Shown: positions 8,652 to 19,259 of the stretch, in pieces | Layout: the number at the start of each line of letters is the position of its first letter | Position numbering within the stretch: position 1 is the first letter of the stretch | Origin: Polaromonas sp. YR568 | GTDB taxonomy: Bacteria > Pseudomonadota > Gammaproteobacteria > Burkholderiales > Burkholderiaceae_C | DNA: 64,000 bases | Assembly (NCBI RefSeq): GCF_900116715.1 | Contig: NZ_FPBM01000008.1 | Location: forward strand, 124,001-188,000 | Direction of reading: 5' to 3' | Notes under the pieces: model-generated | The model's database searches: none | Seen by the model: the letters and a program-made list of their open reading frames with translations, nothing else | What the model was told of the DNA's origin: nothing | Position numbers and translations under genes: made by a program

Positions 8652-9758
8652 TTAGAGCGTATGCATGCGGTCGCCAGCGGCAAAGCCCATAGGCTCCCAT
8701 ATCGCAGTGCCTTTGGCACCAAAAGCGATTACCTTGAACAATTCGCCCATCTCATGCTCGGCAATGAGCTTTTGCACCATCACACGCTGCTCCAGGCTGG
8801 CGCCTTCCATGCCATCTACCAACCCGCAATTGAGCAAAAACCGCCCCTGGCTGGTGTAGCCCAGCACTTGCAGCCCGGCCTCCTGGCCGGCCAGGGCAAT
8901 GCCGGTGAAGTTGACGTGTGCCGTGATGTCCTTGCTGCCCACATCGGCCAGCGGGTCGGCGTCGGCCAGGTGGCCTCGGTGGCACATGACCGTGCCCATG
9001 CTGCGCTGGGGGTGGTAGTACTCGTGCTCGGGGAAGCCGTAGTCGAGCAGAAAGACCGCCCCGGCCTCCAGCCGGTCAGCCAGCGTGGCGACAAAACCTT
9101 CGGCTTGAGGGTGGATTTCGGTGAGGTAGTCGCGCGCGCCTTCCACCTCGAAGGGCGGCCGCAGATCGGTGCGCTGGTCAGCGTAGAGAAAACCGCCCTC
9201 ATGCACCACCACGCCGCGTTCATGCCAAATGCCGCCCAGGCGCGACAGCAGCTTCACCGGCATCGCGTCCAGCACCTCGTTGCCCAGCACCACGCCGCGC
9301 ATTTTGGGCGGCAGCTCAGTCGCCCACTGCACCTTGTCGCCGTAAGCGGCCAGGCGTTCACGCTGGCGCGCCTGCAGGCTGCCTGATAAATCGACGATGG
9401 TGTAACGCTGCAGCCGGTCGCCCAAGGTGTCCAGCACCTGCAGCGCCAGCGCGCCGGAGCCGGCGCCGAACTCCCAGACCTCGGCTGTGCCGGTGGCCTC
9501 CAGGGCCTGGGCCGCCTGGCGGGCCAGAGTCTGGCCGAAGCGGGGCGAGAGCTCGGGTGCGGTGACAAAATCGCTGCCCGTGCCGGGCATCAGGCCGAAT
9601 TTGCGCGAGTCGTTGGCGTAGTAACCCAGGCCCGGGGTGTAGAGGGCCAGCGCCATAAAGGCGTCAAAGCCCAGCCAGCCGCCGGCGGCTTCAATGGCCC
9701 CGGCAATGTGCGCGGCAAGGGCGGTCGGTAAAATGGGGGGATTGGCCGTCGTGGTCAT
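8652..9758 (-). CDS. SAM-dependent methyltransferase, MidA/NDUFAF7 family (DUF185)
   Basis: The 368-residue protein has the family opening with FMALALYTPGLGYYA (about residues 34-48), then the SAM-binding region EFGAGSGALALQVL near residue 96 and the conserved VLGNEVLDAMPVKL. Eukaryotic members methylate an arginine of a complex I subunit; the bacterial substrate is not established. It heads the minus-strand group with the DUF2905 gene. Its start faces the divergent SDR gene across about 87 bp, which must hold both promoters. Confidence 0.9.
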   Translation of the reverse strand: MTTTANPPILPTALAAHIAGAIEAAGGWLGFDAFMALALYTPGLGYYANDSRKFGLMPGTGSDFVTAPELSPRFGQTLARQAAQALEATGTAEVWEFGAGSGALALQVLDTLGDRLQRYTIVDLSGSLQARQRERLAAYGDKVQWATELPPKMRGVVLGNEVLDAMPVKLLSRLGGIWHERGVVVHEGGFLYADQRTDLRPPFEVEGARDYLTEIHPQAEGFVATLADRLEAGAVFLLDYGFPEHEYYHPQRSMGTVMCHRGHLADADPLADVGSKDITAHVNFTGIALAGQEAGLQVLGYTSQGRFLLNCGLVDGMEGASLEQRVMVQKLIAEHEMGELFKVIAFGAKGTAIWEPMGFAAGDRMHTL

Positions 9759-9845
9759 TTGGGGGTCATGTGTGTCAGCGCCTGCAATTGTCGGCGATAC
9801 CCCCGGCCCCCTCCCCCCTTCACCTCAGCCCATTTGATCCCAGCC

Positions 9846-10634
9846 ATGCCTGCAGTCCCGTCTTCCTCTCCCGTGGTCCTCGTGACCGGCGCCTCGCGGC
9901 GGCTGGGGCGTGACATCGCGCTGGCGCTGGCGGCGGGCGGCTGGCAGGTGGCGGTGCACTACCGCGGCTCCGAGGCGGACGCTATGGAAACAGTAGCTGC
10001 TTGCGCCCGACTGACGGGGGTCTCAGCCGCTTTTCACGCTGATCTGGGCGACGAGGCGGCGGTGCGCGGCCTGCTGCCGGCCGTCGTGGCGCGTATGGGC
10101 CGGGTGGATGCGGTGGTCAACAACGCCTCCACCTTCGAGCACGACAGCGCAGCCAGCTTCGGCTTCGCCGCCCTGGACAAGCACCTGCACACCAACACCG
10201 GCGCGGCCGTGCTGCTGGCCCAGGCGCTGCATGCCCATGTCCTCACGCGCGCTGAAGGCGGCGAAAGCGGTGCCCAGGGGGCAGTCGTCAACCTGCTGGA
10301 CCAGAAGCTCTGGAACCAGAACCCCGATTTTTTCAGTTACACCCTCTCCAAAGCAGCCCTGGAGGCCGCCGGTACCATGCTGGCACTGGCGCTCGCGCCC
10401 CGGGTGCGCGTGGTCGGCGTGGCGCCGGGGCTGACGCTGACCAGCCACCTGCTGACGGACGCACAGTTCGAAGCGCGGCACAAGCTCTCGCCGCTGGGCC
10501 GCTCGTCCACGCCCGCCGATGTGGCGGCCACCGTGAAATTCGCGCTGGAAAACCGCTCCATCACCGGCACCACGCTGCTGGTAGACGGCGGCCAGCACCT
10601 GATGAAATTCGAACGCGATTTTTCGCTGATGTAA
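9846..10634 (+). CDS. SDR-family oxidoreductase, probable pteridine reductase (FolM/PTR1-like)
   Basis: The protein has 262 residues with a Rossmann fold. The N-terminal NADPH motif is TGASRRLG, the form with Arg typical of pteridine and dihydromonapterin reductases, and the catalytic pair is in YTLSKAALE near residue 170. The following folB gene supports a role in pterin metabolism. Upstream in-frame codons to 9759 are low-complexity and unlikely to be translated. Codons around residues 46-61 coincide with a copy of an interspersed repeat in inverted orientation (see the repeat at 9982-10031). A general SDR function cannot be excluded. Confidence 0.85.
   Translation: MPAVPSSSPVVLVTGASRRLGRDIALALAAGGWQVAVHYRGSEADAMETVAACARLTGVSAAFHADLGDEAAVRGLLPAVVARMGRVDAVVNNASTFEHDSAASFGFAALDKHLHTNTGAAVLLAQALHAHVLTRAEGGESGAQGAVVNLLDQKLWNQNPDFFSYTLSKAALEAAGTMLALALAPRVRVVGVAPGLTLTSHLLTDAQFEARHKLSPLGRSSTPADVAATVKFALENRSITGTTLLVDGGQHLMKFERDFSLM
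9982..10031 (-). repeat. Interspersed short repeat, copy inside the SDR gene
   Basis: Read on the minus strand, the segment contains GGGCGCAAGCAGCTACTG followed by TTTCCATAGCG. It matches copies at 26257, 35279, 50864 and 56133, which share the core GCGCAAGCAGCT and an ending near TAGC. Here it is translated in frame as part of the SDR protein. Confidence 0.7.
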
Positions 10635-10688
10635 GCCGGCGGCAACGGCTGACACCACCCTGCACCTCACCCATTACAGACTGGCGCC

Positions 10689-11060
10689 ATGTTCAATACC
10701 CGGGGCACCCAAATCCTGAATCTCACCGGCTTGCGTTTCGACGCGAACCTGGGCATTCTGGACCACGAAAAAACCGAGCCGCAGCCCATCCAGGTGGATG
10801 CCGAGCTGAACCTGGGCACGCAGCCATTGCTGCCCCACGACGACGACATCAACCATGTGCTGGACTACCGCAAGGTGCGCCAGATCATCATCAACGAGTG
10901 CACGGCCGAGCACCTGAACCTGCTGGAGAGCCTGATCGGCAAGGTGGCGCACCGGCTGATGCAGCTGCCCGGCGTGCTGGGCGTGCGGGTGAAAATCGCC
11001 AAACTTGAAATTTTTGACGACTGCGAAGTGGCCATTCGCGTCGAGACAGGGCAGTGGTGA
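10689..11060 (+). CDS. folB: Dihydroneopterin aldolase
   Basis: FolB converts 7,8-dihydroneopterin to 6-hydroxymethyl-7,8-dihydropterin and glycolaldehyde in folate synthesis. The protein has 123 residues. The family motif around the conserved Glu is [15 protein letters not shown] (about residues 77-91), and the substrate-contact region is [14 protein letters not shown] (about 50-63). It follows the pteridine reductase-like SDR by 54 bp. Its stop overlaps potential GTG starts of ttcA, so the genes are probably cotranscribed. Confidence 0.92.
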   Translation: MFNTRGTQILNLTGLRFDANLGILDHEKTEPQPIQVDAELNLGTQPLLPHDDDINHVLDYRKVRQIIINECTAEHLNLLESLIGKVAHRLMQLPGVLGVRVKIAKLEIFDDCEVAIRVETGQW

Positions 11061-11080
11061 ACATGATGGGAGCCAACGAT

Positions 11081-12031
11081 ATGAGCGCAGTCTGGGAAGA
11101 AGCCGTTGCGGAGTTTGAGCAACAGGAAAGCTCCGCACGCGTGCAAAACAGCATGAAGATAGAGCGCGAAGACCACAAACTTGAAAAGCGCCTTTGCCGC
11201 GAAGTCGGCCGCGCGATTGTCGACTTCAACATGATTGAAGAAGGCGACAAGGTGATGGTGTGCGTCTCGGGCGGCAAAGATAGTTACGCCATGCTCGACA
11301 TTTTGCTCAAGCTGCAAAAGCGCGCGCCCATCAACTTCGAGCTGGTGGCCGTCAACCTCGACCAGAAGCAGCCCGGTTTTCCGGAGCACATCCTGCCCGA
11401 CTACCTGGGCAAGCTGGGTGTGCCCTTTCACATCGAGAACCAGGACACCTACAGCATCGTCAAGCGCGTGATCCCCGAGGGCAAGACGCTGTGCTCGCTA
11501 TGCTCGCGCCTGCGCCGCGGCATTTTGTACCGCGTGGCGGGTGAGCTCGGCTGCACCAAGGTCGCGCTGGGCCATCACCGCGACGACATGCTGCAGACCT
11601 TTTTCCTCAACATGTTTTTTGCGGCCAAGCTCAAAGGCATGCCGCCCAAGCTGGTGAGCGACGACGGCAAAAACGTCGTCATCCGCCCCATGGCCTACGT
11701 CACCGAAAAAGACCTGACGCGCTGGGCGCAGGTGCGCGAATTTCCCATCATTCCGTGCACGCTGTGCGGCAGCCAGGAAAACCTGCAGCGCAAGCAGGTC
11801 GGCAACATGCTGCGCGAATGGGAGAAAAAATTTCCCGGCCGGCTTGAGAACATGTTTGCCTCGCTGCAAAACATCGTGCCTTCGCACCTGATGGACAACA
11901 AGCGCCACGACTTCAAGGCCATCAAAGCGACCGGTGTGGCCGATGCCGATGGCGACAAGGCTTTTGATGCCGAAGAGTTTAAGGAGCCGGTGCTGCCGGG
12001 CCTGTCGGTCATCGGCATCAAACCCCACTGA
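11081..12031 (+). CDS. ttcA: tRNA 2-thiocytidine biosynthesis protein
   Basis: TtcA uses an iron-sulphur cluster and ATP to thiolate cytidine 32 of certain tRNAs. The PP-loop ATP pyrophosphatase motif [10 protein letters not shown] lies near residue 58, and the two CxxC pairs for the cluster are in [10 protein letters not shown] and [10 protein letters not shown]. The length (about 316) is normal. Several starts are possible (GTG at 11054, ATG at 11063 and 11081). I choose 11081 because GGGAG lies eight bases upstream. The gene belongs to a tightly packed plus-strand group from the SDR to the histidine phosphatase. Confidence 0.93.
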   Translation: MSAVWEEAVAEFEQQESSARVQNSMKIEREDHKLEKRLCREVGRAIVDFNMIEEGDKVMVCVSGGKDSYAMLDILLKLQKRAPINFELVAVNLDQKQPGFPEHILPDYLGKLGVPFHIENQDTYSIVKRVIPEGKTLCSLCSRLRRGILYRVAGELGCTKVALGHHRDDMLQTFFLNMFFAAKLKGMPPKLVSDDGKNVVIRPMAYVTEKDLTRWAQVREFPIIPCTLCGSQENLQRKQVGNMLREWEKKFPGRLENMFASLQNIVPSHLMDNKRHDFKAIKATGVADADGDKAFDAEEFKEPVLPGLSVIGIKPH

Positions 12032-12053
12032 TTGCACTCAACACGGAGGCCTG

Positions 12054-12668
12054 ATGAAACGATCATTTGCCCTTGTTTTTGCGATGGCGGCCATGGCGCT
12101 TTTTTTGGGCGGCTGCTCTTCCCTGCGCATGGTCGACAGCGATGTCACCGCTTTTTACAGCTGGAAAGCCGCGCCCCCCGCGCCTGGCACGCCTTACCGC
12201 TTTGAGCGCCTGCCCTCGCAGCAAGCCGTGGGCAGCCAGCAGGACCTGGTGGAAGGCCTGACGCGCACCGCGCTGGCCAAGGTGGGCATGGAGCTCAACT
12301 CGCCGGTTGCGCGCTACAGCGTGCAGGTGGTTGCCAACACCCAGGTGGTGGAGCGCTACCCCTATGACAGCCCCTATGACGGTTTCGGCTTTGGCGCGCC
12401 GGGCGTGTTCCTGGGCGGCGGCAGCCGGGGGGCATCGGTGGGCCTGTCCTTCCCGATGCGCTTCTCGGAGCCGTATTACAAGCGCGACCTGACCCTGCTG
12501 ATGCGTGACCTCGGCACCAACACGGTGGTATTTGAAACACGCGCCCTGCATGACGGCGTCTGGGGCGATACCCTGGCCGTGCTGCCCGCCATGCTGGACT
12601 CGGCCCTGCGCGGCTTTCCGCAGCCGCCCGCCGGCACGCGCCGCGTGAACGTCGAAATACCAAGGTAA
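12054..12668 (+). CDS. DUF4136-type outer-membrane lipoprotein
   Basis: The product has about 204 residues. A signal peptide ends in the lipobox LGGCSS near residue 20, so Cys20 is probably lipidated and the protein anchored in the outer membrane. The rest resembles DUF4136 lipoproteins: a start with SDVTAFYSW, a Tyr-rich Gly-rich middle (YPYDSPYDGFGFG) and the ending RRVNVEIPR. Function in this family is unknown. The ATG at 12054 has GGAGG seven bases upstream. It sits between ttcA and the histidine phosphatase with gaps of about 22 and 2 bp. Confidence 0.85.
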   Translation: MKRSFALVFAMAAMALFLGGCSSLRMVDSDVTAFYSWKAAPPAPGTPYRFERLPSQQAVGSQQDLVEGLTRTALAKVGMELNSPVARYSVQVVANTQVVERYPYDSPYDGFGFGAPGVFLGGGSRGASVGLSFPMRFSEPYYKRDLTLLMRDLGTNTVVFETRALHDGVWGDTLAVLPAMLDSALRGFPQPPAGTRRVNVEIPR

Positions 12669-12670
12669 GC

Positions 12671-13348
12671 ATGGAACCGACGCGCATCATTGCCATTCGC
12701 CATGGTGAGACCACCTGGAATGTCGACACCCGCATTCAAGGCCATCTCGATATCCCGCTGAACGAAACCGGCCGCAAGCAAGCCGAGCGCATGGCGCTGG
12801 CGCTGGCGGACGAACCCATCTCGGCCATCTACGCCAGCGACCTGACCCGCGCGTGGGAAACAGCGCAGTACCTGGCCCGCATCCAGGGCATTGAAGTGAC
12901 GCGCGAAGAAGGCCTGCGTGAGCGCGGCTTTGGTGACTTTGAAGGCAAGACCTTTGCCGAGATTGAGGCCCTGCTGCCCGACCAGTCAATGCGCTGGCGC
13001 AAGCGGGACCCGGAGTTCGCGCCGGCCGGCGGCGAGTCGCTGATCGACTTGCGCAGCCGTGTGGTGGCCACTGCCGAGCGTCTGGCGGCCGAACACCCGG
13101 GCGAGCTGATCGCGATGGTCGGCCATGGCGGCGTGATGGACGTGCTCTACCGCGCCGCGACGCGGCTGGACATCCAGGCGCCACGCACCTGGGCGCTGGG
13201 CAATGCGGCCATTAACCGCCTGCTCTGGACACCCGAGGGCTTTACGCTGGTGGGCTGGGCCGACACCCAGCACCTGGAAGACGACACACTGGACGACGAC
13301 AACGGATTTGCAGGTGGTAGCACCCCCAATCCGCTCAATGCCCGATAA
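12671..13348 (+). CDS. Histidine phosphatase superfamily protein (phosphoglycerate mutase-like)
   Basis: This 225-residue cytoplasmic enzyme has the phosphohistidine motif IRHGETTWN (residues 8-16) and the second catalytic His in VGHGGVMDVLY near residue 151. The ending is acidic (EDDTLDDDNG). The family includes broad-specificity phosphatases, alpha-ribazole phosphatase and cofactor-dependent mutases; the sequence does not choose between them. The absence of cobalamin genes nearby gives no support for CobC. It begins 2 bp after the lipoprotein stop, implying translational coupling. Confidence 0.88.
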   Translation: MEPTRIIAIRHGETTWNVDTRIQGHLDIPLNETGRKQAERMALALADEPISAIYASDLTRAWETAQYLARIQGIEVTREEGLRERGFGDFEGKTFAEIEALLPDQSMRWRKRDPEFAPAGGESLIDLRSRVVATAERLAAEHPGELIAMVGHGGVMDVLYRAATRLDIQAPRTWALGNAAINRLLWTPEGFTLVGWADTQHLEDDTLDDDNGFAGGSTPNPLNAR

Positions 13349-13418
13349 ATGGCCGACAAGCAGCCGGGTAACGAACAACAAGCGCACAATAAATAGCAGA
13401 AGAGACACCACGCAACCC

Positions 13419-14603
13419 ATGAGCACCCTGCCACCCCACCTCGCCAACCTGATCGGCAAACCGGTCAACGACATTGACACGCCCGCCCTGGTCATCGACA
13501 TGGACGCGATGAAACGCAACCTGGCGCGCATGGCCGAATTTGCCAAAAAACACAACATCCGCTGGCGTCCGCATGCCAAGCTGCACAAGTGCTCTTCGCT
13601 GGCCAAAATGCAGATCAAGGCCGGGGCAGTCGGCGTGTGTGTGCAAAAAACCTCCGAAGCCGAAGCCATGGTGGCCGGCGGCGTCTACAACATCTACATC
13701 AGCAACGAAGTGATCGCCCCTGCCAAGCTGGCCCGCGTGGCGGAACTGACGCAAAAAGTCGCGGCCCAGGGCGGCCAGCTGGCCATCGCGGTGGACAGCA
13801 CCGAAGGCGTGATCCGCCTGGCGCAGGCCATGACCGAAGCCCGCCTGACCCACAAGACCGGCGCGACCGTGATTGATGTGTTTGTGGAGATCGATGTCGG
13901 CCAGGGGCGCTGTGGGGTCGAGCCCGGCGCCGCCGCCGTCACGCTGGTGCTGGAAATCCGCAAACACCCGGCCCTGCGTTTTGCGGGCCTGCAGGCTTAT
14001 CACGGCAAGGCCCAGCACATGCGCAGCGCCCAGGAAAGGCGCGACGCCATCGCCAAGGCCGTCGAGGCCGTGGTGCTGACCAAGAAACTGATCGAAGCCC
14101 AGGGCGTCACGGTAGAGCTGGTCACCGGCGCCGGCACCGGCAGTCTGATGCTGGAGGCCGCGAGCGGCGTGTACGGCGAGCTCCAGGCGGGCTCCTTCAT
14201 GTTCATGGACGCCGACTATGCGCAAAACGAACGCGACCCGGCCCAGCCGCAGTTTGAGCACTCGCTGTTTGTGAAGACCCAGGTCGTCAGCACGCACAGC
14301 GGCCATGCGGTGTGCGACGCCGGCCACAAGAGCCACGCGATCGATTCAGGCATGCCGCTGGTGCATGCCTTTGACACCGAAAGCGAACTCGAATATTTCA
14401 ACGGCGGCGACGAGCACGGCATCCTGCGCGCCGCCGGCGACAGCCACCGCCTGCCCGGCCTGGGCCGCATGCTGTGGCTGATTCCCGGCCACTGCGACCC
14501 CACCGTCAATCTGCACGACACCATGATCGGCGTGACCGGCGGCCTGCGCACCGGCACCGTGCAGCGCATCTTCCGGGTGGATGCGCGCGGCGCGCTGACC
14601 TGA
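13419..14603 (+). CDS. D-threonine aldolase-like PLP enzyme (DSD1 family)
   Basis: The 394-residue protein has an N-terminal alanine racemase-type barrel with the PLP lysine in RPHAKLHK (about residues 49-56), and a C-terminal D-serine dehydratase-like domain. The metal-binding residues of that domain are in GDEHGIL and IPGHCDPTVNLHD. Family members cleave D-3-hydroxy amino acids (D-threonine, 3-hydroxy-D-aspartate) or dehydrate D-serine, using PLP and a divalent metal. The exact substrate is uncertain. The ATG at 13419 is chosen by homology; upstream codons belong to the shadow of the phosphatase gene. Confidence 0.87.
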   Translation: MSTLPPHLANLIGKPVNDIDTPALVIDMDAMKRNLARMAEFAKKHNIRWRPHAKLHKCSSLAKMQIKAGAVGVCVQKTSEAEAMVAGGVYNIYISNEVIAPAKLARVAELTQKVAAQGGQLAIAVDSTEGVIRLAQAMTEARLTHKTGATVIDVFVEIDVGQGRCGVEPGAAAVTLVLEIRKHPALRFAGLQAYHGKAQHMRSAQERRDAIAKAVEAVVLTKKLIEAQGVTVELVTGAGTGSLMLEAASGVYGELQAGSFMFMDADYAQNERDPAQPQFEHSLFVKTQVVSTHSGHAVCDAGHKSHAIDSGMPLVHAFDTESELEYFNGGDEHGILRAAGDSHRLPGLGRMLWLIPGHCDPTVNLHDTMIGVTGGLRTGTVQRIFRVDARGALT

Positions 14604-14628
14604 GAACCTGTTGACGCTCTAAACGCGC

Positions 14629-15120
14629 TTAAAAGTTCACGCCGTACACGGCATACATGGGCGCCGGTGTGCCGTTAACGCGCCCGCCGCGGTATTCAGC
14701 CTCGCGGGCCGACTGCAGCACCGCCTCATTGAGCTCGGCATGCGTGGATGACAACACGCGTGCATCGATCAGCTTGCCCTCGGCATCCACCAGCGAAATC
14801 ACCACCACGCGGCCGTGTACGCCCTGCGCGCGGTAAGCCTGCAGCGCCTCGAGGGCCCCGGGCTTGCGCACACGCGCGACGGAAATTTTTTGCCCCATGC
14901 CGTCACCGTCCAGCATCTTCGGCGCCTGCGGGTGGTCGGCATAGAGCTTGCCCATTTGCCGGAAGAGCTCCGGAAATTCCGGCAGGCTGGAAGTAGAGGC
15001 CAAAGGCACGGCCGGATTGGGCGTACGCGGCCCCGGCGCCGGCCCGGCGCAGCCGGCCAGAAAACAGGTCACCACCACAAGAAATAGGCACCGTAATGAA
15101 AATGGGCGTGAAAAGGGCAT
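14629..15120 (-). CDS. Lipoprotein with TonB C-terminal-like domain
   Basis: The product has 163 residues with a signal peptide and lipobox (FLAGCAGP, Cys near residue 23). Its C-terminal half (GVHGRVVVISLVDAEGKLID to the Tyr-Arg-Gly ending) looks like the TonB-family C-terminal fold, which often occurs in energy-transducer homologues without an obvious receptor. The start at 15120 gives a proper signal peptide; a longer frame to 15189 would overlap the next gene. It lies 3' of the unidentified membrane protein gene and may be cotranscribed with it. The role is unknown. Confidence 0.75.
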   Translation of the reverse strand: MPFSRPFSLRCLFLVVVTCFLAGCAGPAPGPRTPNPAVPLASTSSLPEFPELFRQMGKLYADHPQAPKMLDGDGMGQKISVARVRKPGALEALQAYRAQGVHGRVVVISLVDAEGKLIDARVLSSTHAELNEAVLQSAREAEYRGGRVNGTPAPMYAVYGVNF

Positions 15121-15157
15121 TTGAGAATCCGCCTTGAAAGTCAATGAATGGAGGGCA

Positions 15158-15985
15158 TCATGATCGCGCGGCAATCGCGTCAAGAGCATCCGCCTGAATG
15201 ATGAATGAACAGGACATGAATACGGCGCCGTACGCCAGGCTGGTCAGGGCAGTCAGCCACGACAGAAAATTCCAGGCGTTGTAATGGCCAGGGTTTGCCT
15301 TCCATTCCCGGGGGAAATCCGGCATGACACCTTGCAGGCCGCGCGCCGCGCCATACTCAAACGCCGCTTCCCCCAGAAAATAAAACCCGACCACGCAGAA
15401 GGTCACGCCCACGCAAAAGAGAAAGCCCCGCGGCCATTTGATGACCTTGACAAACAGCAGGGCCAGCGCGAAAGCGGCGGCGCCCGCCGGAAAAAGACTT
15501 CCGGTAACGCGGCTCGAGCCCAACGGCAGCAGCTCACGCCACACTCGGGGTAAGGGCCAGAACAACGCCTCAGACGACGGCGCCAGGCCCGCCCATCGCG
15601 GCGAAGTGGCCAGATTAAGTTCCCCCGCCGGTAAAACGGCGCCCCAGCAGAGGATCGTGGCGATGTAACACCAGCGGCGAAACGAACTGCAATTCACGGC
15701 AGAAGCGCCCGACCAATGGCGCTGCACAAGATGGGAGCCCCAGCCCATTGCAAGCGCCAGCGAACCGGTTGCCATGATCCGTGCAGGAATCCCCTGCAGT
15801 GTGACAAAACCGTCCGGCAACAAGACGGGCACGTAGCCAAACACCACCGTACTCAATGCATAGGCCAGCAAAACGGCCACCGTGACGCCGAGGAGCACCG
15901 AGTTGAAAAACTGTTGTTCCGCGCTGGTGTTCGTCCAGGCGGCTCCGGGATCAGCCGCGGCCGATTTGGCGACCCACTGCCCCAT
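15158..15985 (-). CDS. Multi-pass membrane protein of unknown function
   Basis: The 275-residue protein has about six hydrophobic segments, near residues 28-50, 62-82, 102-122, 160-185, 188-210 and 243-268. I recognise no family or catalytic motif. The stop of this gene precedes the lipoprotein start by about 37 bp, and its own start follows the ruvB stop by 3 bp, so it may be a late member of a ruvA-ruvB transcript. Its sequence looks as well preserved as its neighbours. Confidence 0.7.
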   Translation of the reverse strand: MGQWVAKSAAADPGAAWTNTSAEQQFFNSVLLGVTVAVLLAYALSTVVFGYVPVLLPDGFVTLQGIPARIMATGSLALAMGWGSHLVQRHWSGASAVNCSSFRRWCYIATILCWGAVLPAGELNLATSPRWAGLAPSSEALFWPLPRVWRELLPLGSSRVTGSLFPAGAAAFALALLFVKVIKWPRGFLFCVGVTFCVVGFYFLGEAAFEYGAARGLQGVMPDFPREWKANPGHYNAWNFLSWLTALTSLAYGAVFMSCSFIIQADALDAIAARS

Positions 15986-15988
15986 GGC

Positions 15989-17056
<1,068 letters not shown>

Positions 17057-17071
17057 GCTGACTTATCGCAA

Positions 17072-17644
17072 TTATTTGGCCAAAGCCTTCAGCGCCAGCT
17101 TGATACCGTCGCTCACACCAATATCTTTCGGCAGTGCCTTTAGTGCCAGCGCCGCATCGCGGTCGCTGTAGCCCAGCGCCACCAGGGCCTGCAGGATGTC
17201 GGACTGGGCGTCGTTGGCGACGCTGACCTGGATGCCGATGTCGGCGCCCAGCTTGCCTTTGAGTTCGAGCAGCAGGCGCTCGGCGGTTTTTTTACCGATG
17301 CCGGGCACCTTGATGATGCGGCCGGCTTCCTGCTGGGTGACGGCTTGCGAGAGTTCCTCAACGCTCATGCCGCTGAGCACGCTGAGTGCGGTGCGCGGGC
17401 CCACGCCGGAAATCTTGATGAGCTGGCGAAACGCCGCGCGTTCGGTGGCGCTGCCGAAGCCGTAGAGGATTTGCGCGTCTTCGCGCACCACAAAATGCGT
17501 CAGCAGGCTGACTTTTTCGCCCAGAGCGGGCAGGTTGTAGAAGGTGCTCATGGGCACCAGCACTTCATAGCCGACGCCGTTGCAGTCCACCAGGATTTCC
17601 GGGGGATTTTTTTCGGCCAGCTGGCCAGAGAGTCTTCCAATCAT
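17072..17644 (-). CDS. ruvA: Holliday junction DNA-binding protein
   Basis: RuvA binds four-way junctions as a tetramer and recruits RuvB. The 190-residue protein has the N-terminal OB domain starting MIGRLSGQL, two helix-hairpin-helix motifs ([13 protein letters not shown] and [15 protein letters not shown]) and the C-terminal RuvB-binding domain ([11 protein letters not shown]). The family nearly always starts at MIGR, so I prefer the ATG at 17644 over one two codons upstream. It faces the divergent phoH gene. Confidence 0.96.
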   Translation of the reverse strand: MIGRLSGQLAEKNPPEILVDCNGVGYEVLVPMSTFYNLPALGEKVSLLTHFVVREDAQILYGFGSATERAAFRQLIKISGVGPRTALSVLSGMSVEELSQAVTQQEAGRIIKVPGIGKKTAERLLLELKGKLGADIGIQVSVANDAQSDILQALVALGYSDRDAALALKALPKDIGVSDGIKLALKALAK

Positions 17645-17739
17645 GGGCAAATCTTATCAGTCAGACGCAGGCAGCTATTTGGGCGGACAATTGCGTTTTT
17701 ACGGCCGTCACCCGCCTATTTTTCAGGAAACCCACCGCC

Positions 17740-18756
17740 TTGATCCTTCGCCATACCTTCACGCCGCCCAATAACACCCGCATGGGCCACCTGTGCGGCC
17801 CCATGGACAGCCATATCCGCACCATCGAGGCGGCGCTGGACGTCACGATCGCGCACCGCTTTGAGCAGTTCAAGATCGACGGCACCAAGGTGAGGGCCAC
17901 CCAGGCGCTGGAGGTGCTGCAGGCCCTGTACGAAATCGCCCAGCGGCCCATCGAGCCTGAAACCGTACAGCTGATGCTGGCCGGCGACACGGCGCTCAGC
18001 ACCGCGCCGGACGGCGGCATGGCGCTTTCTACCCGGCGCGCCGACCTGCGCGCCCGCACCACCAACCAGGGCACTTACCTGGAAAACATCGCCACGCACG
18101 ACATCACTTTCGGCATAGGCCCGGCCGGCACCGGCAAGACCTACCTGGCGGTGGCCTGCGCGGTCGACGCGCTGGAGCGAAGCACGGTGCAGCGCATCGT
18201 GCTGACGCGCCCGGCGGTCGAAGCCGGCGAGCGCCTGGGCTTTTTGCCGGGCGATCTGAGCCAGAAGGTAGACCCTTACCTGCGCCCGCTGTACGACGCA
18301 CTGCATGAGCTGATGGGTTTTGAGCGCGTGCAGAAGGCCTTTGAGCGCCAGCAGATCGAGATCGCCCCGCTGGCCTTTATGCGCGGCCGCACGCTGAACC
18401 ATGCTTTTGTCATCCTCGACGAAGCGCAAAACACCACGCCCGAGCAGATGAAGATGTTTTTGACCCGCATCGGCTTTGGCAGCAAGGCGGTGGTGACGGG
18501 CGACGTGAGCCAGGTGGATTTGCCGCGCACGCAGCTGAGCGGCCTGGTGGATGCCGAGCGCGTTCTCAAGCGCGTCAAAGGCATCGCCATCACCCGCCTG
18601 ACCAGCGCCGACGTGGTGCGCCACCCGCTGGTGGCGCGCATTGTGGATGCCTATGACAAGTCGCCGGGTGCCGCCGCAGCCGCGGCGGATGACAGCCTCG
18701 CCGAGCCGGCCGCCCCGGCGCGCCGCGCCAGCGCCCGGAGCCGCAATGGCTCTTAA
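17740..18756 (+). CDS. PhoH-family ATPase (PhoL type)
   Basis: The 338-residue P-loop protein has Walker [13 protein letters not shown] at about residues 127-138 and Walker [16 protein letters not shown] near residue 226. PhoH-like proteins are linked to RNA metabolism and ribosome biogenesis, often together with YbeY, as here. The start is a TTG: the family N-terminus begins exactly with ILRHTFTP and there is CAGGA about ten bases upstream. The ybeY start overlaps its last 11 bp, implying translational coupling. Confidence 0.92.
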   Translation: MILRHTFTPPNNTRMGHLCGPMDSHIRTIEAALDVTIAHRFEQFKIDGTKVRATQALEVLQALYEIAQRPIEPETVQLMLAGDTALSTAPDGGMALSTRRADLRARTTNQGTYLENIATHDITFGIGPAGTGKTYLAVACAVDALERSTVQRIVLTRPAVEAGERLGFLPGDLSQKVDPYLRPLYDALHELMGFERVQKAFERQQIEIAPLAFMRGRTLNHAFVILDEAQNTTPEQMKMFLTRIGFGSKAVVTGDVSQVDLPRTQLSGLVDAERVLKRVKGIAITRLTSADVVRHPLVARIVDAYDKSPGAAAAAADDSLAEPAAPARRASARSRNGS

Positions 18757-19201
18757 GCAGCTCAGCCTGTCGCTGCAGTTTGGTGAGCTGAAAGACGCCG
18801 CGCGGCACCGCGCCGCCTTGCCGCGCCACAGCGTGGCCCGCTGGATCCGCCATGCGCTTGAGGTCGACGGCGAGATCACCGTGCGCATCGTGGACGCCGA
18901 AGAAGGCCAGACGCTGAACCGCGACTACCGCCAGCGCGACTACGCCACCAATGTGTTGACCTTTGACTATCGCGCTGAGCCTGTGGTGACGGCCGACCTG
19001 GTGCTGTGCGCGCCGGTGGTGGCCAAAGAGGCGAAAGAGAACAAAAAGACGCTACAGGCCCATTACGCCCACTTGCTGGTGCACGGCACGCTGCATGCGC
19101 AGGGCTGGGACCATGAGACCGGCGAAGAAGACGCCGAGGCGATGGAGGCGGAGGAAATCCGCATCCTGGCGGGGCTGGGGTTCAAGAACCCTTACCGCTG
19201 A
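18746..19201 (+). CDS. ybeY: Endoribonuclease YbeY (rRNA maturation factor)
   Basis: YbeY is a zinc-dependent single-strand endoribonuclease needed for 16S rRNA 3'-end processing and ribosome quality control. The family metal motif [11 protein letters not shown] is complete near residues 111-121, and the start of the domain shows [16 protein letters not shown]. The 151-residue length is normal. The ATG at 18746 lies inside the end of phoH. The corC/hlyC gene that commonly follows in related genomes is absent; dtd on the other strand comes next. Confidence 0.94.
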   Translation: MALKQLSLSLQFGELKDAARHRAALPRHSVARWIRHALEVDGEITVRIVDAEEGQTLNRDYRQRDYATNVLTFDYRAEPVVTADLVLCAPVVAKEAKENKKTLQAHYAHLLVHGTLHAQGWDHETGEEDAEAMEAEEIRILAGLGFKNPYR

Positions 19202-19259
19202 GTCGCCGGGCGCAAGCGGCGCCCGAATCAACAGCGCGGCTGTTTTGAGAAAAACCTGA

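Noticed and set aside
19206-19245. Possible terminator after ybeY (GGGCGC/GCGCCC and ACAGC/GCTGT stems)
   Set aside because: The stems are short and the T run is weak (TTTT), so support is too thin for a feature.
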